Positions 10,111 to 20,756 of a DNA stretch of 64,000 nucleotides are shown here, piece by piece. Both the position numbers and the translations under genes were made by a program. Each line of letters starts with the position of its first letter. Position 1 is the stretch's first letter. The DNA lies in assembly GCA_006176705.1 (NCBI GenBank), contig QRFJ01001013.1:124501-188500 (forward strand), given 5' to 3'. The notes under the pieces were generated by a model that saw only the letters and a list, made by a program, of their open reading frames with translations, was not told the DNA's origin and made no database searches. The stretch comes from Cocos nucifera (taxonomy: Eukaryota > Streptophyta > Magnoliopsida > Arecales > Arecaceae).

Positions 10111-10503
10111 TTATATAATTTAGTTAAATTAGATTTAATATTTAAATAAAATTAATAATATTTAGTTAAATTTAATTAAATTAGTTTTAAGACTGTCATG
10201 TGTTAGCTAACATTAAGAAAAGCATCTAAGTGGCTCTAGTACATGATTTCATCAAGGGAGTAGTACTCACCAGAGAAGAGGTGGCAAAGAATAAAGAGGA
10301 GAAAGCAGCTACAATAGCCATGGTAGAGGAGAGAGAAAGAGAAGAGAACAAAATAAAATAAACTATTCTTGGTAGCTAGGATTATAAGGAAGAAGAAAGT
10401 CAAGACCTACCTGTAGGTAAGAAGCTAGACCCTACAAATACATCTAAAATATATATTCGACTTTAAAACTATATAGTTGATCAGATTTTATGAATATAAC
10501 TTC
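10111..10503. other. Unassigned AT-rich stretch with a short open frame
   Basis: After the CACTA repeats comes AT-rich sequence with TTAGTTAAATTAG words. A 44-codon frame at 10230-10361 (+) has no ATG before its first Met and reads GVVLTREEVAKNKEEKAAT, then a Glu/Arg-rich tail. It could be the end of a transposon ORF, but I do not recognise it. No promoter or RNA gene is seen. Confidence 0.35.
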
Positions 10504-11927
10504 TATTGACCTAATGATTGATTTTGATAATTGCCAAATTTTAAGTATTTATGTATTTAACCATGTATTTCAAAAGTGGATGTAGGTCTTTCTAGATGTT
10601 CAAATTAAAGAAATAATCTAAGAAAAGGTCTACACAAAAATCATCAAGTCAAAGATTTCAACGAAGTAACTTTAGGTTTTAGACTTCGTGAAGTTGACCC
10701 CAGAGCAAAAGAAGCCGATCCTTGCTCTGAAACGAGGTGAAAAAGTGAAGAATTTAAAATTTAGGAAGACCAGAAGTTGACCCCAGGAGCAGAGGAGTCG
10801 ATCCAAGCTCGTTGGCATGCGTTTGGCATGCAGAGGAGACGATCCATAGGTCAACCCCTATGCTAGGAGATGATCCATGGATCGACCTCTGTTACACAAA
10901 AATTAAAGATAGAAAGTTGATTTTTTTGGAACCCAGAAGGAGTTGACCCCTAAAGAATTGAAGTCGACCTTAGAGTGGATGGAGTCGACCCCAAGCACGA
11001 GACATGCTATAATGAATAGTTTTTTGTACTTCTTCAATGGACCTTTCTCCACTCCAATGCCTATTTCAAACTCTCGAACGGTCCAAACTCACTCTTAAGC
11101 CACTTTTAAGATCATAAAAGGATAGAGATTCAATTGGAAAGATATAGAAATAGATTGAAAAAGAGAGATCATAAAAATTATGAGGTTCATGGAATATCCA
11201 ATTGAAAAGAAAGAAAAGAAAAGATCTTGTGCATCAAATTCAGAGTGCTTCCAAGTGTGATCATCCTCAATCATTCAAGCTTCCTCTTAACTTCAAAGAA
11301 AAGAAGACAAAGCTTCAAGAGCCATTATTCAGCCTTTCTTTCAAGCTTCAAAAAGAGTTTCATTTTCTCTTATTTTAGTCCCAAATTTTTTAATCTCTTG
11401 TATTTGTGTTTATTTACAAGTTTTATTGGAAGAAATAAACTTAGAGTGTAGGTTGGTCCAAGCCAGTAATTGAGATTGTGATTGGTACTCTCGGGTTAAA
11501 AATAACTAGATTGATAGTGAACTTAAAAAATTATTAGTGTAGGGTTGTGATTGTAAGCTCAACAAAATCAACTGGATTTGTTTCCCAAGCTAAAACAAAT
11601 ACATTGTAATCTATGAATTATAGTAAAATTCTCTAGGAGATAGCTTGGAGAGTGGACATAGGAGCAGGTTGCTTCGAACCACTATAAAAATCTCATATAT
11701 TTGTATTATGATTCTTGCTCTATCTCCTACATCCTTTAATTCTTACTTAGTATTATTTCTTGCTTAGCTTCTTATATATTTTTAATTCCATTGCTACAAA
11801 TTGCTTTCACCACAATCTCTTAAGTTGATTTAATTAGAAGCACATAATTGACTTAGAGTTTAGTTTGGCCAAAATTTTATAAGAATCCAATTCATCTTCC
11901 CTCTTGGATTGCTATCTCTGAGCAATA
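10504..11927 (+). repeat. E4 5' LTR (probable)
   Basis: The right end (AGCAATA, 11921-11927) is fixed by the PBS 2 bp further on. The left end is placed by comparison with the E7 LTR, which starts TGTTAACCCC and reaches GGATTGATTTTGAT; E4 has TATTGACCTAATGATTGATTTTGAT at the same spacing. Both ends would have mutated from TG/CA. GTTGACCCC and GTCGACC words recur between 10690 and 11000. Without the second LTR the left boundary is uncertain. Confidence 0.5.
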
Positions 11928-11929
11928 AG

Positions 11930-11941
11930 TAGTATCAGAGT
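11930..11941 (+). other. E4 primer binding site, decayed
   Basis: TAGTATCAGAGT matches the initiator-Met tRNA PBS TGGTATCAGAGC with two transitions. E6, E7 and E10 carry the unmutated form. Confidence 0.65.
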
Positions 11942-11991
11942 AGGTACTCTAATATTAATTATTGACCTAGTGGTCAAAAGGTAAAAAATCA

Positions 11992-13560
11992 ATGGTAGCT
12001 CCAAGAGGTGTTTCATTTGTTGAGGGCCAATCCACTTTTAGACCACCATTATTTGATGGCACTAATTACATCTTTTAAAAAATTAAAATAAAGATTTTTA
12101 TACAAGCTCTAGATTATAATTTATCAAAAATCATAACTAGAGGATCTCACACATCTATAATAACTATAAATAGTATGACTCTTTCCAAGCTGGAAAAGAA
12201 TTGGGATGAATTTGACAAAAGAATGGCTCAATTGAATGCAAAAGCTATCAATGTACTTTATTATTTCTTATATATACATAAGTTTAATCGAATATCTTTT
12301 TACACATCAGCTAAAGAAATTTAGGATATATTAGAAATAACTTATAAAGAAACAAGTCAAGTTAAGGAGTCCAAAATTAACTTGCTTGTTCACAATATGA
12401 AATGTTTCCTATTTCTGATATGTTCACCAAATTGATTGAAATTATTAATGCTCTTAATGGTCTTAGCAAAAATTATTCTAACGATGATCTTATTTGCAAG
12501 GTGTTTAGGTCTTTGTCTAAAGAATAGAAAGCTAAGATAATGGCAATACAAAAAGCAAAGGATCTCACTAAGCTATCTCTAGAAGAGCTCATGGGTTTAC
12601 TTATAATCCATGAGATGCACATGGCTCTAAAAGAAGAAAAAGAGGAGTCAAGGAAGATAAAGAGCATCACCTTCAAGTCTACCATCAATCTTCAAGAAAG
12701 CGATGAGTTGGAGGAGGAAGAAGAAGAAGAAGAAAGTGAAGAAGATGATGAGGACATGGTGCTTCTTTCAAGAAAATTTAAGAAGTTCCTCATGAAGAAA
12801 GATGTGAAGAAAAAGGAGAAAAAAAATTATCACTAGCTACCAAATGCGGCCCAAAAAGATGAAGAAGAGTGCACTACTAAGAATTTGGGGAGATAGTGAC
12901 ATGCCAAGCTCAGAAGAGGAAGAGGAGAATGCAAATCTATGCCTAATGGCTATGGAAGATGAGGTGATTTCTAAAAATTCTTCAATTTTTATCTTTGATG
13001 AATTATATGACACCTTTAATGAATTAATGCATGAATTCAAAATGTTAAGACAAAAAAATAAAAAGCTCGAAAAGGCAAATCTCCTTTTAATGGAAGAAAA
13101 GAATACATTAGCCAATGAAAAGGAAGAATGGTTGAAATCTAAAAAATTGTTGGATAAAGAAAATATTGAAATGAAAGAGAAATACGAAAACTTGAAATTT
13201 TCTCTAAAAGAAGAAGAACATTTGTCAGAAGAAAAGAAAGAGCTTATTGATGAAAATGAATAGTTAAGAAAAGTGATTGAGATTTTGAAATCAATAGCAG
13301 AAAAATTTACTCTTAATTTTCAAAATCTTCAATCAATGATAAATGGCAATAGGGCTACTTTTAATAAAGCAGAAACTTGTTTTAATCCTTTGAAAAAGTA
13401 GCAATATACTAAAAATATGTTCACAAGAGCCTCAACTGAAAATTATCTTATTAAATGCTTCAAATGTAACAAAATTGATCACAAAATTTTAGGATGTAAT
13501 TTTAAAAGAATTGACCAAACTTTGATTAAACAAATTTAGATTCCAAAAAAATCCTGAGCA
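11992..13560 (+). pseudogene. gag: E4 gag, SIRE/UBN2-type copia nucleocapsid protein
   Basis: An ATG at 11992 opens MVAPRGVSFVEG and then RPPLFDGTNYIF, the conserved start of copia Gag in this group, which packages element RNA. Further on come KLSLEELMGLLI, an acidic Glu-rich tract (about 12700-12760), a Glu/Lys coiled-coil stretch (12980-13260) and a CCHC knuckle CFKCNKIDHKILGC (about 13459-13500). E7 Gag has the same order of blocks on the - strand. Stops at TGG- and CAA-type codons and at least one frameshift near 12405 break it. The text fades near 13560, where protease should begin. Confidence 0.75.
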
Positions 13561-14704
13561 TCGACTCCTATAGACCCAAGATGGCTTGGGTATCAAAAAT
13601 TATAAAATGATTTTGCAGGTACGCTAAGGATCCAAATAAAATAAAAGAAAAAAAAATTTTTATGGATGCCTTGGAAGTGAAAGTGGATGGGTGATGATAT
13701 TGGTATAATCTAGTCTTTTCCCATATCACACCATCAATGCTTGTTTAATTGATTGATTTTATTGTTTACTTGATTAAAATAATTTTAGCATGATTGATTT
13801 TGATGTTTGTAAGAAGACAAATGTTTTGATTTTAAAAGGTCAATATGCTATCCTCTATGTATCTTGTTTGAAATGAAGTTATCTTAAAATTTTAGCATGA
13901 CGTCTTAACTTTCCCATATCAAATTTGTAATTGATAAACTTGAAATTATAAAGATGCCTAATTTGATATGAATGTTTTTAATTGCTAAACATAAAAGTAA
14001 ACTTAAGTATGACATTCCCCCCATAAAATGCTAAATTATTAAAATTCTATCAAAACTTTGTATGATCTAAGTACTTGAAGATAAAACATTCATTCATAAA
14101 ACTTAAGTGCTTGATGTTGCATTCCATCTTAGTTTTATCCTAAGGATTCAAAAGTTTTGCAATTAAAACTAAAAATATAGAGCCTACATTTAATTTTTCC
14201 CCTCTTGATACTCTTGATTATCTTACTCTATTTGACCAATTTTTTGTTTCTCAAATTTGATTTGAATATCACTTTTGATCCCCTCAATTTGATTGAATAT
14301 CAATTTAATTTCAAATTGATTGAATTTTCTTGAATTGAAACTCCTTCGAACTATTTCTGTATCAAAGGGTCGACTCAAAATTCAATGGAGTCAATTCATG
14401 GGCTAAAAAACAGTCTAGAATAGTTCTACGAAGGTGTCGACCTTAGTTTTACTAAAGTTGATCCCTTTGAAGGTGTTGACTTATTTTTAAAAGGACTCGA
14501 CCTCTTTTTCAAGATAGGATTTTTAAACCCAAACCATCCCCTTTTCTTGTTCCTTCGATCATTTGTATTTCGAGCCGAACCTTCCCTCCAAGCACTCCTT
14601 TGCCAAATTTGAACCTTCTCCCCTCAAATCCATTTTCATTTTTCATGATTCGATGATCGATGATTCGCTTGAAGTAGGTAGCCCAATGGGAGAGATGACC
14701 TTGC
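13561..14704 (+). other. E4 region where pol should be
   Basis: No protease DSG/DTG, integrase, RT YxDD or RNase H motif in any frame. The sequence is AT-rich, then from 14340 carries GTCGACTC and TCGACC words like those before the env-position ORF in E7 (37060-37160). The comparison suggests a clean loss of pol. Confidence 0.55.
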
Positions 14705-15014
14705 ATGGCACCTCTGAGCCCTAGCCCGTCTCCCTCATCTTCTCCTATCCCTAAGCGTCATTCCAAGCAAAGAAGTGAGCAGTCAGGAACCTCTTCAACA
14801 CCTCCTCCACCTTCTCAGACTCCTTCTCCTCCATTAGCAGCACCATATCTACCGCCAGTAAACCATTCCTCCTCGTGGGCCACTCCTTCGCGGTCCACTA
14901 TTATTTCCCGTATAGTCTCCATAGGTAGAAATGTTGATTTCAGAGTTTTGGAGACTAATGAATTTAATTTTGGGAGGAAGATCAGAAATTTAGGTTGGAA
15001 ATTCTTTTGCTCTA
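14705..15014 (+). pseudogene. E4 env-position ORF, first part
   Basis: Starts MAPLSPSPSPSSSPIPK, a Ser/Pro-rich N terminus with more PPPPS runs, then IVSIGRNVDFRVLE and GWKFFC. E7 has a related Pro-rich segment followed by AIAMGRRIDFEFFES and GWRNFC. The frame is open to the E5 insertion and continues in frame at 44561 once one duplication copy is discounted. The domain recalls the putative plant transposon protein domain found in plant repeats; that name is from memory and unverified. No signal peptide or membrane segment is obvious, so envelope function is not supported. Confidence 0.6.
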
Positions 15015-16539
15015 TGTTGGGGTTAAACCTGCTCTTGCCAAAGTTCAACCTGATGTCTGACCTTGGGGTAACCTCAAACGGCAGTATCGACCATGATAGA
15101 ACTTCCACCAGTATAAATTATTGCTCCAATTAATTTCAAAATGGTCGACCTTCAATTTGTCAGCTGATCTTCTTTGATCGAATGGATTAGATCTAGAGCT
15201 GGCAATGCGCTGTGGACCTCACCTGGACGAGCTTGAATAGTAAAAGTGGTTACTTCCTATCTAACGGTAAGGCTTGAATATCAGAACCTAATTAGTCTAA
15301 GTTTCTTCGATGACAAATTGCAAAGGCAACCAAATTCCTCCACTATAAGCAGTTAGTTCTAGCCAAACTTTTTTTGAATGAACTTGAGCAGTGAAAGCAG
15401 TCTTTCAAGCAATTGAAGTCCTAAATATTCATCCATTGGATAGTCCAGCCTAGCTAACCTAGAAGCTAACCAAACTCCTCCTCAACCAGATCCTCTCCAA
15501 GCCTAGTCGTGCCATTGCAACCAGGTCTCATATCAAGGATATCAGACTGGTAGAGCTTCCCTCCATATGAACTTCTATGTCCTATCGAAAGTAATAGATC
15601 TTGGTACTCTTACATTGAGAATCTCAAATATGCAAGCCAAAATTAATGAAAGGACTTCATCATCAAATTAGGCCTGAACTTCTCCCCAAAAGAACTTGAC
15701 CGCAGTCCTAAATTGGTGAATCCGCCATCCTTGTCAACCTCCAATCCAGAATAGTTGTTCAGTTACAAACGACCTTGAAGGAAGCCAAACCTTAGAGAAG
15801 AAGTTGAGACTCACCAGAATATTCTAATTACGACTGCCTGTCCCAGCTATCCTCTAACTCCATCTGGTCGAACTCCTTTTAGTGGCTAACTGGATTTCAT
15901 CTGAATGAACTCCTTCAAACCTTCTAGCTTTCAGTCGATCTCCATCCAGTCAAACTTCTTACAGTTGATCTCCTTCCAGTCGATCTCCTTCCAATTGTCA
16001 GGCAAGCTTCTTTTAGTCGCTAGAAGGACCTTAGCATCTACACAAGTTCAACTCTCGATACAACAAACATCAATCAACATGCAGACGACCTTGGAGAAGT
16101 TCAAACTTCTCTTGAGTTGCCATAACGTGAAGCTCTTCACCAACTATAGCTATTCTATCTAAACTTCGACTATTAATTTTCAATAGATTAGCACGTCACG
16201 ACAACGAATACCACACTCTTCATAACAAACTCCATATGGCTCTGAATGATCCACTATCAGGCAGTTATGGCTGTCATCATTAGTTTGTTATAAGTTTTAT
16301 CTATATAAGAGATCATCCAGATACATTTTCTCTCTAAGCTCTCCTTCCCTCCCTGTTATTTTGCTTCTCTATTTTTTTGAGCACTCTATTTTAATTGGTC
16401 AAAAAACTAACTTAAGTGTTGGAGGATCTTGCCGGAGCCACCCACCTTTGGTTAGAATTATGTTTTATAGGTCCAGTCAGTGGTCTCATCTTTCCAACTC
16501 CAGCTGCCTCCGGCATCCTCAAAGATTTTTACACCAATA
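15015..16539 (+). repeat. E5 5' LTR
   Basis: 1525 bp from TGTTGGGGTTAAACC to ACACCAATA; the partner LTR ends CACTAACA, so the terminal CA has become TA. TATATAAG at 16302-16309 is the likely TATA box. Repeated phrases such as CAGTCGATCTCC (15930-16000) mark the U3. Confidence 0.88.
16302..16309 (+). promoter_or_regulatory. TATA box in E5 5' LTR
   Basis: TATATAAG, followed about 20 bp later by TTTTCTCTCTAAGCTCTCC, the probable start-site region. The partner LTR has TATACAAG at 44322-44329, a weakened version. Confidence 0.6.
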
Positions 16540-16541
16540 GG

Positions 16542-16557
16542 ATTGACGCTAAAGAAA
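16542..16557 (+). other. E5 primer binding site, decayed
   Basis: ATTGACGCTAAAGAAA begins 2 bp after the LTR and aligns with TGGCGCTAGAGGAAGG of E2. The changes are mostly transitions. Confidence 0.55.
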
Positions 16558-16664
16558 ATTCTCTGAGCCTTTGCTTTAAAAAGAGTGCCCAGTCAATCTT
16601 ATTTACCTTCTTCTTCTCCTAATCTCTTGAATCTAGTTATATTTAATCTCCTTTTATTCTAGAA

Positions 16665-17860
16665 ATGCCCCTAAAGAAGTAAACCACCTGGCAGTCTACT
16701 ACTTCTACCGTCAGATCAGAGCCAGATTCTCCCATTCCAGCTCCATTGTCGGCACCTCAACCTCCCCTACTAGCAGTCATGGTAGATCCAGAGCAATTCA
16801 ACCTATTGATGTAGCAAGTTTGGGATCTCACCAAAATGGTACAGATCATGCAATAGCCCCCAGCAGCAACCCAGTCGGAGAGACCCTCACCAAAATTTCA
16901 AGAACCAGCATAGAGAAGAGCAACCTGGATCAGCAGACCTATTACCCCTGAGAAGAGGAAGCAGAGAGTAGGAAGCCCCTACTTCCATCATGATTCTTTA
17001 TCGGAGGAAACTTTTTCTATCTACAGCTAGCAACCCTCTAAGATCCATGGTTGAGATGATACTCTTGATCAAAAGCTTTAGGACATGAACTGGTGGATTG
17101 AGGAGCTCCCCCATGCTGCTCTAATCCACCATGATGACATCTGCATCGATCTCCTCTTTTCTGCCAATCATGAAAGGAGCCCATCCTGTCGAACTTCAAA
17201 ATCTTCCAATTCGAGAGTTATGATAGGACTTTCGATCTGGTTGACTATCTTGAGATCTTTTGGATGATGACGCTAATTCAAGGCACATCGAACATCATTC
17301 TATGCCAAGCTTTTCCATCTATCCTGAAGGAAGCAGCAAGAAACTGATACTCGAGTCTTAAATCGAGTACAATCTTCTCCTTCGACCAAATAAGCCATCA
17401 GTTTGTAGCTCATTTCATAAGCAGCTGATATCCAAGATGAGGTTCGGACTCCCTCATCAACATAAAGCAGAAAGAAGGGGAGTCCATCCAAGCTTATGTC
17501 AGCCGCTTCAATGCTGCTGTGTTAGAGGTCCAAAACTTGGACCAATTTGTTGCTATGGCCGTGCTGAAAGGTGGCCTTCAAAGAAATGATCTTCTATCCT
17601 TTCTAGAAAGAAACTATTCCAAGAATTTTACTGATATGTTGGCCTGAGCTGAAGATTATGCTCGAGCTGAGGAGGCCTTCAAATTGAAGGATGATGAGCT
17701 TTAAGAAAGTGGCGAGTGGGTGAACCCAGCAAGCCCACCCCTAAATGAAAGTCAAGTGAAGCTCGACCATACCCTCAAACTCCTCCCAAGTGCAGATGAG
17801 CCTGAAGTCCTTCTCGAGCTCATCGACAAGGAAGTCTGGATCGAAGGACCTAGCGAAACT
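16665..17860 (+). pseudogene. gag: E5 gag, left part
   Basis: An ATG at 16665 opens MPLKK, then MVDPEQFN about 110 bp on. From 17150, in shifted frames, come YDRTFDLVDYLE, FPSILKEAARN, SLINIKQKEGESIQAYVSRF, NAAVLEVQNLDQ, VLKGGLQRNDLL and AEDYARAEEAF. This is the Retrotrans_gag capsid signature, in its normal order, of plant Tat/Athila elements. Several stops and frameshifts break it. The E6 insertion cuts it after 17860, and the Gag C terminus resumes at 28737. Confidence 0.82.
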
Positions 17861-20742
17861 TGAAGGATGCAGTGCAGAATTTGCAGTGCTACTTTTAATT
17901 TTTTTTTTAAAAATAGCTAAAATATAATAAAAAATTAATTAATTTAATTAATTAATTTTTGATCATATCAGAATATTAAACCATATACTAAAAATCTAAA
18001 TACAATATGCATGCATTTATATAGATCTAAAAATAAAACTATGCAGCAAACTCTTTACTACATCTATCAATTCAGAATATAATATCTTATTATGGATAGT
18101 TGATCACCATAATTTGAATTCACTAGATAATGCTCTGATATCATACAGCAGCTGAACACATGTCTGGCCTCTATGGTTGGTCCACACGGAGCTTCTAATC
18201 TCGATCAGACCCACTAGAGTGCTAGCTCCTCGCTGGGGCCTTCAATGGCTGATCACGATCGATACAATCGATCATATACTTTCTAATTTTTTGGATACTC
18301 TAAAAAATTAGAATATAAATACTAGAGATGATGAAGAGATATTTTAAATTTGGTGGCGATCCGATGCTCACAGCACTCGACCTCTCCATCCGAACCCAGA
18401 TTCCCAAATCTAGGGTTTCATTGGGCCTAAAAACTCTGACATACTAAAAATCTTATCATGCCCTCTCTATGTGGAGTTTTTCTATAAAATAAGTTTTTAT
18501 GGAAATATTAGTTTTAGATCTATAAACTCTATTTAGATCATATCTAAAAATTGGATATCCTTAAAGGTGAAAATTAGAAGATAATAGAGGCATGAGGGAA
18601 AAGTAAAGTGCTGTAAGACCCCGCTCATCTTCACTCCAAGATTTTTTTCGCCCAAAACTAATGCCTAATCACTTTAAAATTTTTACCACATAATTTTAAC
18701 CCCTTCTTATACATGCAAAAAAATTCTTATAATTTATTGATATGAATACCATGGGAAAAATGCATGGAAAGAGATAAGGGTTGAGTGGTTGGGAGGTTTT
18801 AACCACTCACTTGATTTCAAAAATCAAGTGAGTCTCTTATCCTTATCCAATGCCCCCTCCCATGTGTTTAACACGTAGAAGGACTCTCCTTCTACATGCA
18901 CATATTTTTATTTCTCTAAAAAATATTCGAGAAACAAAAGGAAGGGAATGGAAAGCAGATATGGTTGGATTGGTTCCAACCTCCAATAAATTGGGTTGAA
19001 TTCAAAACTCAACTTACTTTGAACCGGTCCAACCCATGGATCAGATCAAAAGCAGATAAAAGAGGGGGCACAAAAGCCTTCTAGGTGATATAAAAGTTAT
19101 GTACAAAATTTTGGGCATGGAACAAGAGTGGAAAAGTCAAAAATGGTGGGCGCATGGGAGAGTTTGAATTCAAACTTCATTTGACTTGGTCCTAATTGGT
19201 TTAAACCAAACCAATTAATCTAGACCCAATTACATAAGGTTAAATCCAACCAAATTAGGCTTAGCCTAATTCAATAAAATCTTAATCAAATTAAAAATTA
19301 ATTAGATCCAGATTCTGATTAAATCAGGGTCAAAACTCCCATAATGATTAGGTCATCTCATGACCTGATCGGGTCAAACCCAATTGAATCAAATTCAATC
19401 GAACTTGATCGAATCCTCATCGCTCAATCAAATTGAGCTAATCAATAATTGAGTTACTAATTAATCCTTCAAAAAATATTTGAGTCCAAATCAGATGGGT
19501 TACAAGCAATAGAGTCCCATCAACATGAAACTCCTGAAGAGTCCCAAACTAGTAGGACTCTTGATCCAGTATCCCAAACGAATCAAACTCATGATCATAG
19601 AGTTCCAGACCAGTGGGATCTTTGATTAGAGAGTCTCAAATAAGTAGAACTCAGAGTCTCAATCCATTAGGACTCTTGGTCATAGTGTCCCAGTCCAGTG
19701 GGACTCTTGATCAGAGAGTCTCGGACATGAAGGACTCAAAGTTTCAGTTCAGTGGGACTCTTGATCATAGAATCACAGTCTAGTGAAACTCTTAACCATA
19801 GAGTCTTAGATCATCGAGACTCAATATCAGTCAGGTAGAAACTCCTATTGTGTATGACCCCATAGATTCGAACCCTAAGTCGGTAGCATAGAAACTAATT
19901 TTCTATACTAATTAATGTGACCATCTAGCAATGATACCCGATGTCTGGATAGATCGAATAATTATAATGCAATATCAACGAATCTATGTTATATGGTTAT
20001 CGTATAATTCATCCCCTTGACCTCGATGCTCAAAAGATGATTTAGGATTTACTGTCAACCCTAAAATTCATCCATAGTATATTTCAAAATTTATGGTCTA
20101 TCATATGGACTACCCTAACCAAGGATTTGCTAAATTAAAATATAGTGATGCACTTGCTCCAACACTTGGAGGGATCAATCCCATCTTGACTCACATACCG
20201 ACAAGTCAAGTACTTGACTGCACCAAGTAGCCTTTCATCACTAAATTAAAAATTCAGATAGTTCGGTACCAAAGTGCAGTGAGTTGCTTGCAGGTCACCA
20301 TGGTGATCTCAGGTCGAAGGAACACTCATGCCCATATCCTTTGTGAGCAACTCTTGATAGTAGAGAGCTCCATAGTTGGATCATGTTCAGTAAAATGTAC
20401 CCCTATACTTCACCTGCATGCCATAATAGTATCTCCATACTTCTTAGTTAAGAGGATAACTAACACTTATGGCACACAATGACCTACATTCGATACGTTG
20501 TCGTCCTGGATAACAATAAATCATTTGGTCGCAAACATGTTTGAGGACTAAACGATAAATCCTTCTTTATCGAGTCTAAATAGTCCTGAGGACTTCACCA
20601 TAGAAGAGTTCATTACAGGATGATGTACAAAATGATGAATATGCTAAAAGAATAATTTTATTCATTAATAATTTAAGTATAATTATATTTAGCTCAACCA
20701 TCTATAATCTAAATGATTGGTTTTAGGATATATTTTTCAACA
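17861..20742 (-). repeat. E6 3' LTR
   Basis: On the + strand begins TGAAGGATGCAGTGC and ends TTTTTCAACA, so the element-sense ends are TGTTG and CTTCA. Contains an AT-rich ATTAATTAATTT palindrome near its end, and from 19490 to 19830 an array of inverted-repeat words described separately. Confidence 0.87.
19490..19835 (-). repeat. Hairpin-forming tandem words in the E6 3' LTR
   Basis: Units of about 30-45 bp alternate GGGACTCTTGATCATAGAG and GAGTCCCAGTCCAGTGGGACTC-like phrases. GAGTCCCA and TGGGACTC are perfect complements around a 6-base loop, and GACTCTTGATCAGAGAGTC is also nearly self-complementary. About eight degenerate units are present. The same array is in the other LTR at 27440-27800. 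Confidence 0.7.
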
Positions 20743-20756
20743 ACTCCCATTTATAC
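20743..20756 (-). other. E6 polypurine tract
   Basis: On the - strand GTATAAATGGGAGT directly precedes the LTR start TGTTGAAAAA. It follows the pol stop by a few bases. Confidence 0.7.

Larger units (their letters stand above)
10504..15014 (+). mobile_element. E4 left part: SIRE-like Ty1/copia element lacking pol
   Basis: Contains a probable 5' LTR, a decayed initiator-Met tRNA PBS, a copia gag of the SIRE type and the first part of an ORF that in E7 follows pol. It resumes at 44561 after the E5 insertion. Between gag and the late ORF (about 13560-14700) there is no protease, integrase, RT or RNase H. E4 is thus a deletion derivative that kept gag and the env-position ORF. No 3' LTR is seen before E8 begins at 46479; it may lie beyond the right edge. 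Confidence 0.65.

Noticed and set aside
12540..13263. Acidic and coiled-coil frames as a possible chromatin or cytoskeletal gene
   Set aside because: They are the middle of a SIRE-type gag: the same acidic run, coiled coil and knuckle occur in order in E7.
14705..15014. Ser/Pro-rich ORF as a cellular gene
   Set aside because: It continues across E5 and has a counterpart after pol in E7, so it belongs to a retrotransposon.
18013..18022. TATATAAAT on the - strand as the E6 LTR TATA box
   Set aside because: Not conserved in the other LTR (CATATAGATC there) and very near the LTR end, so support is weak.
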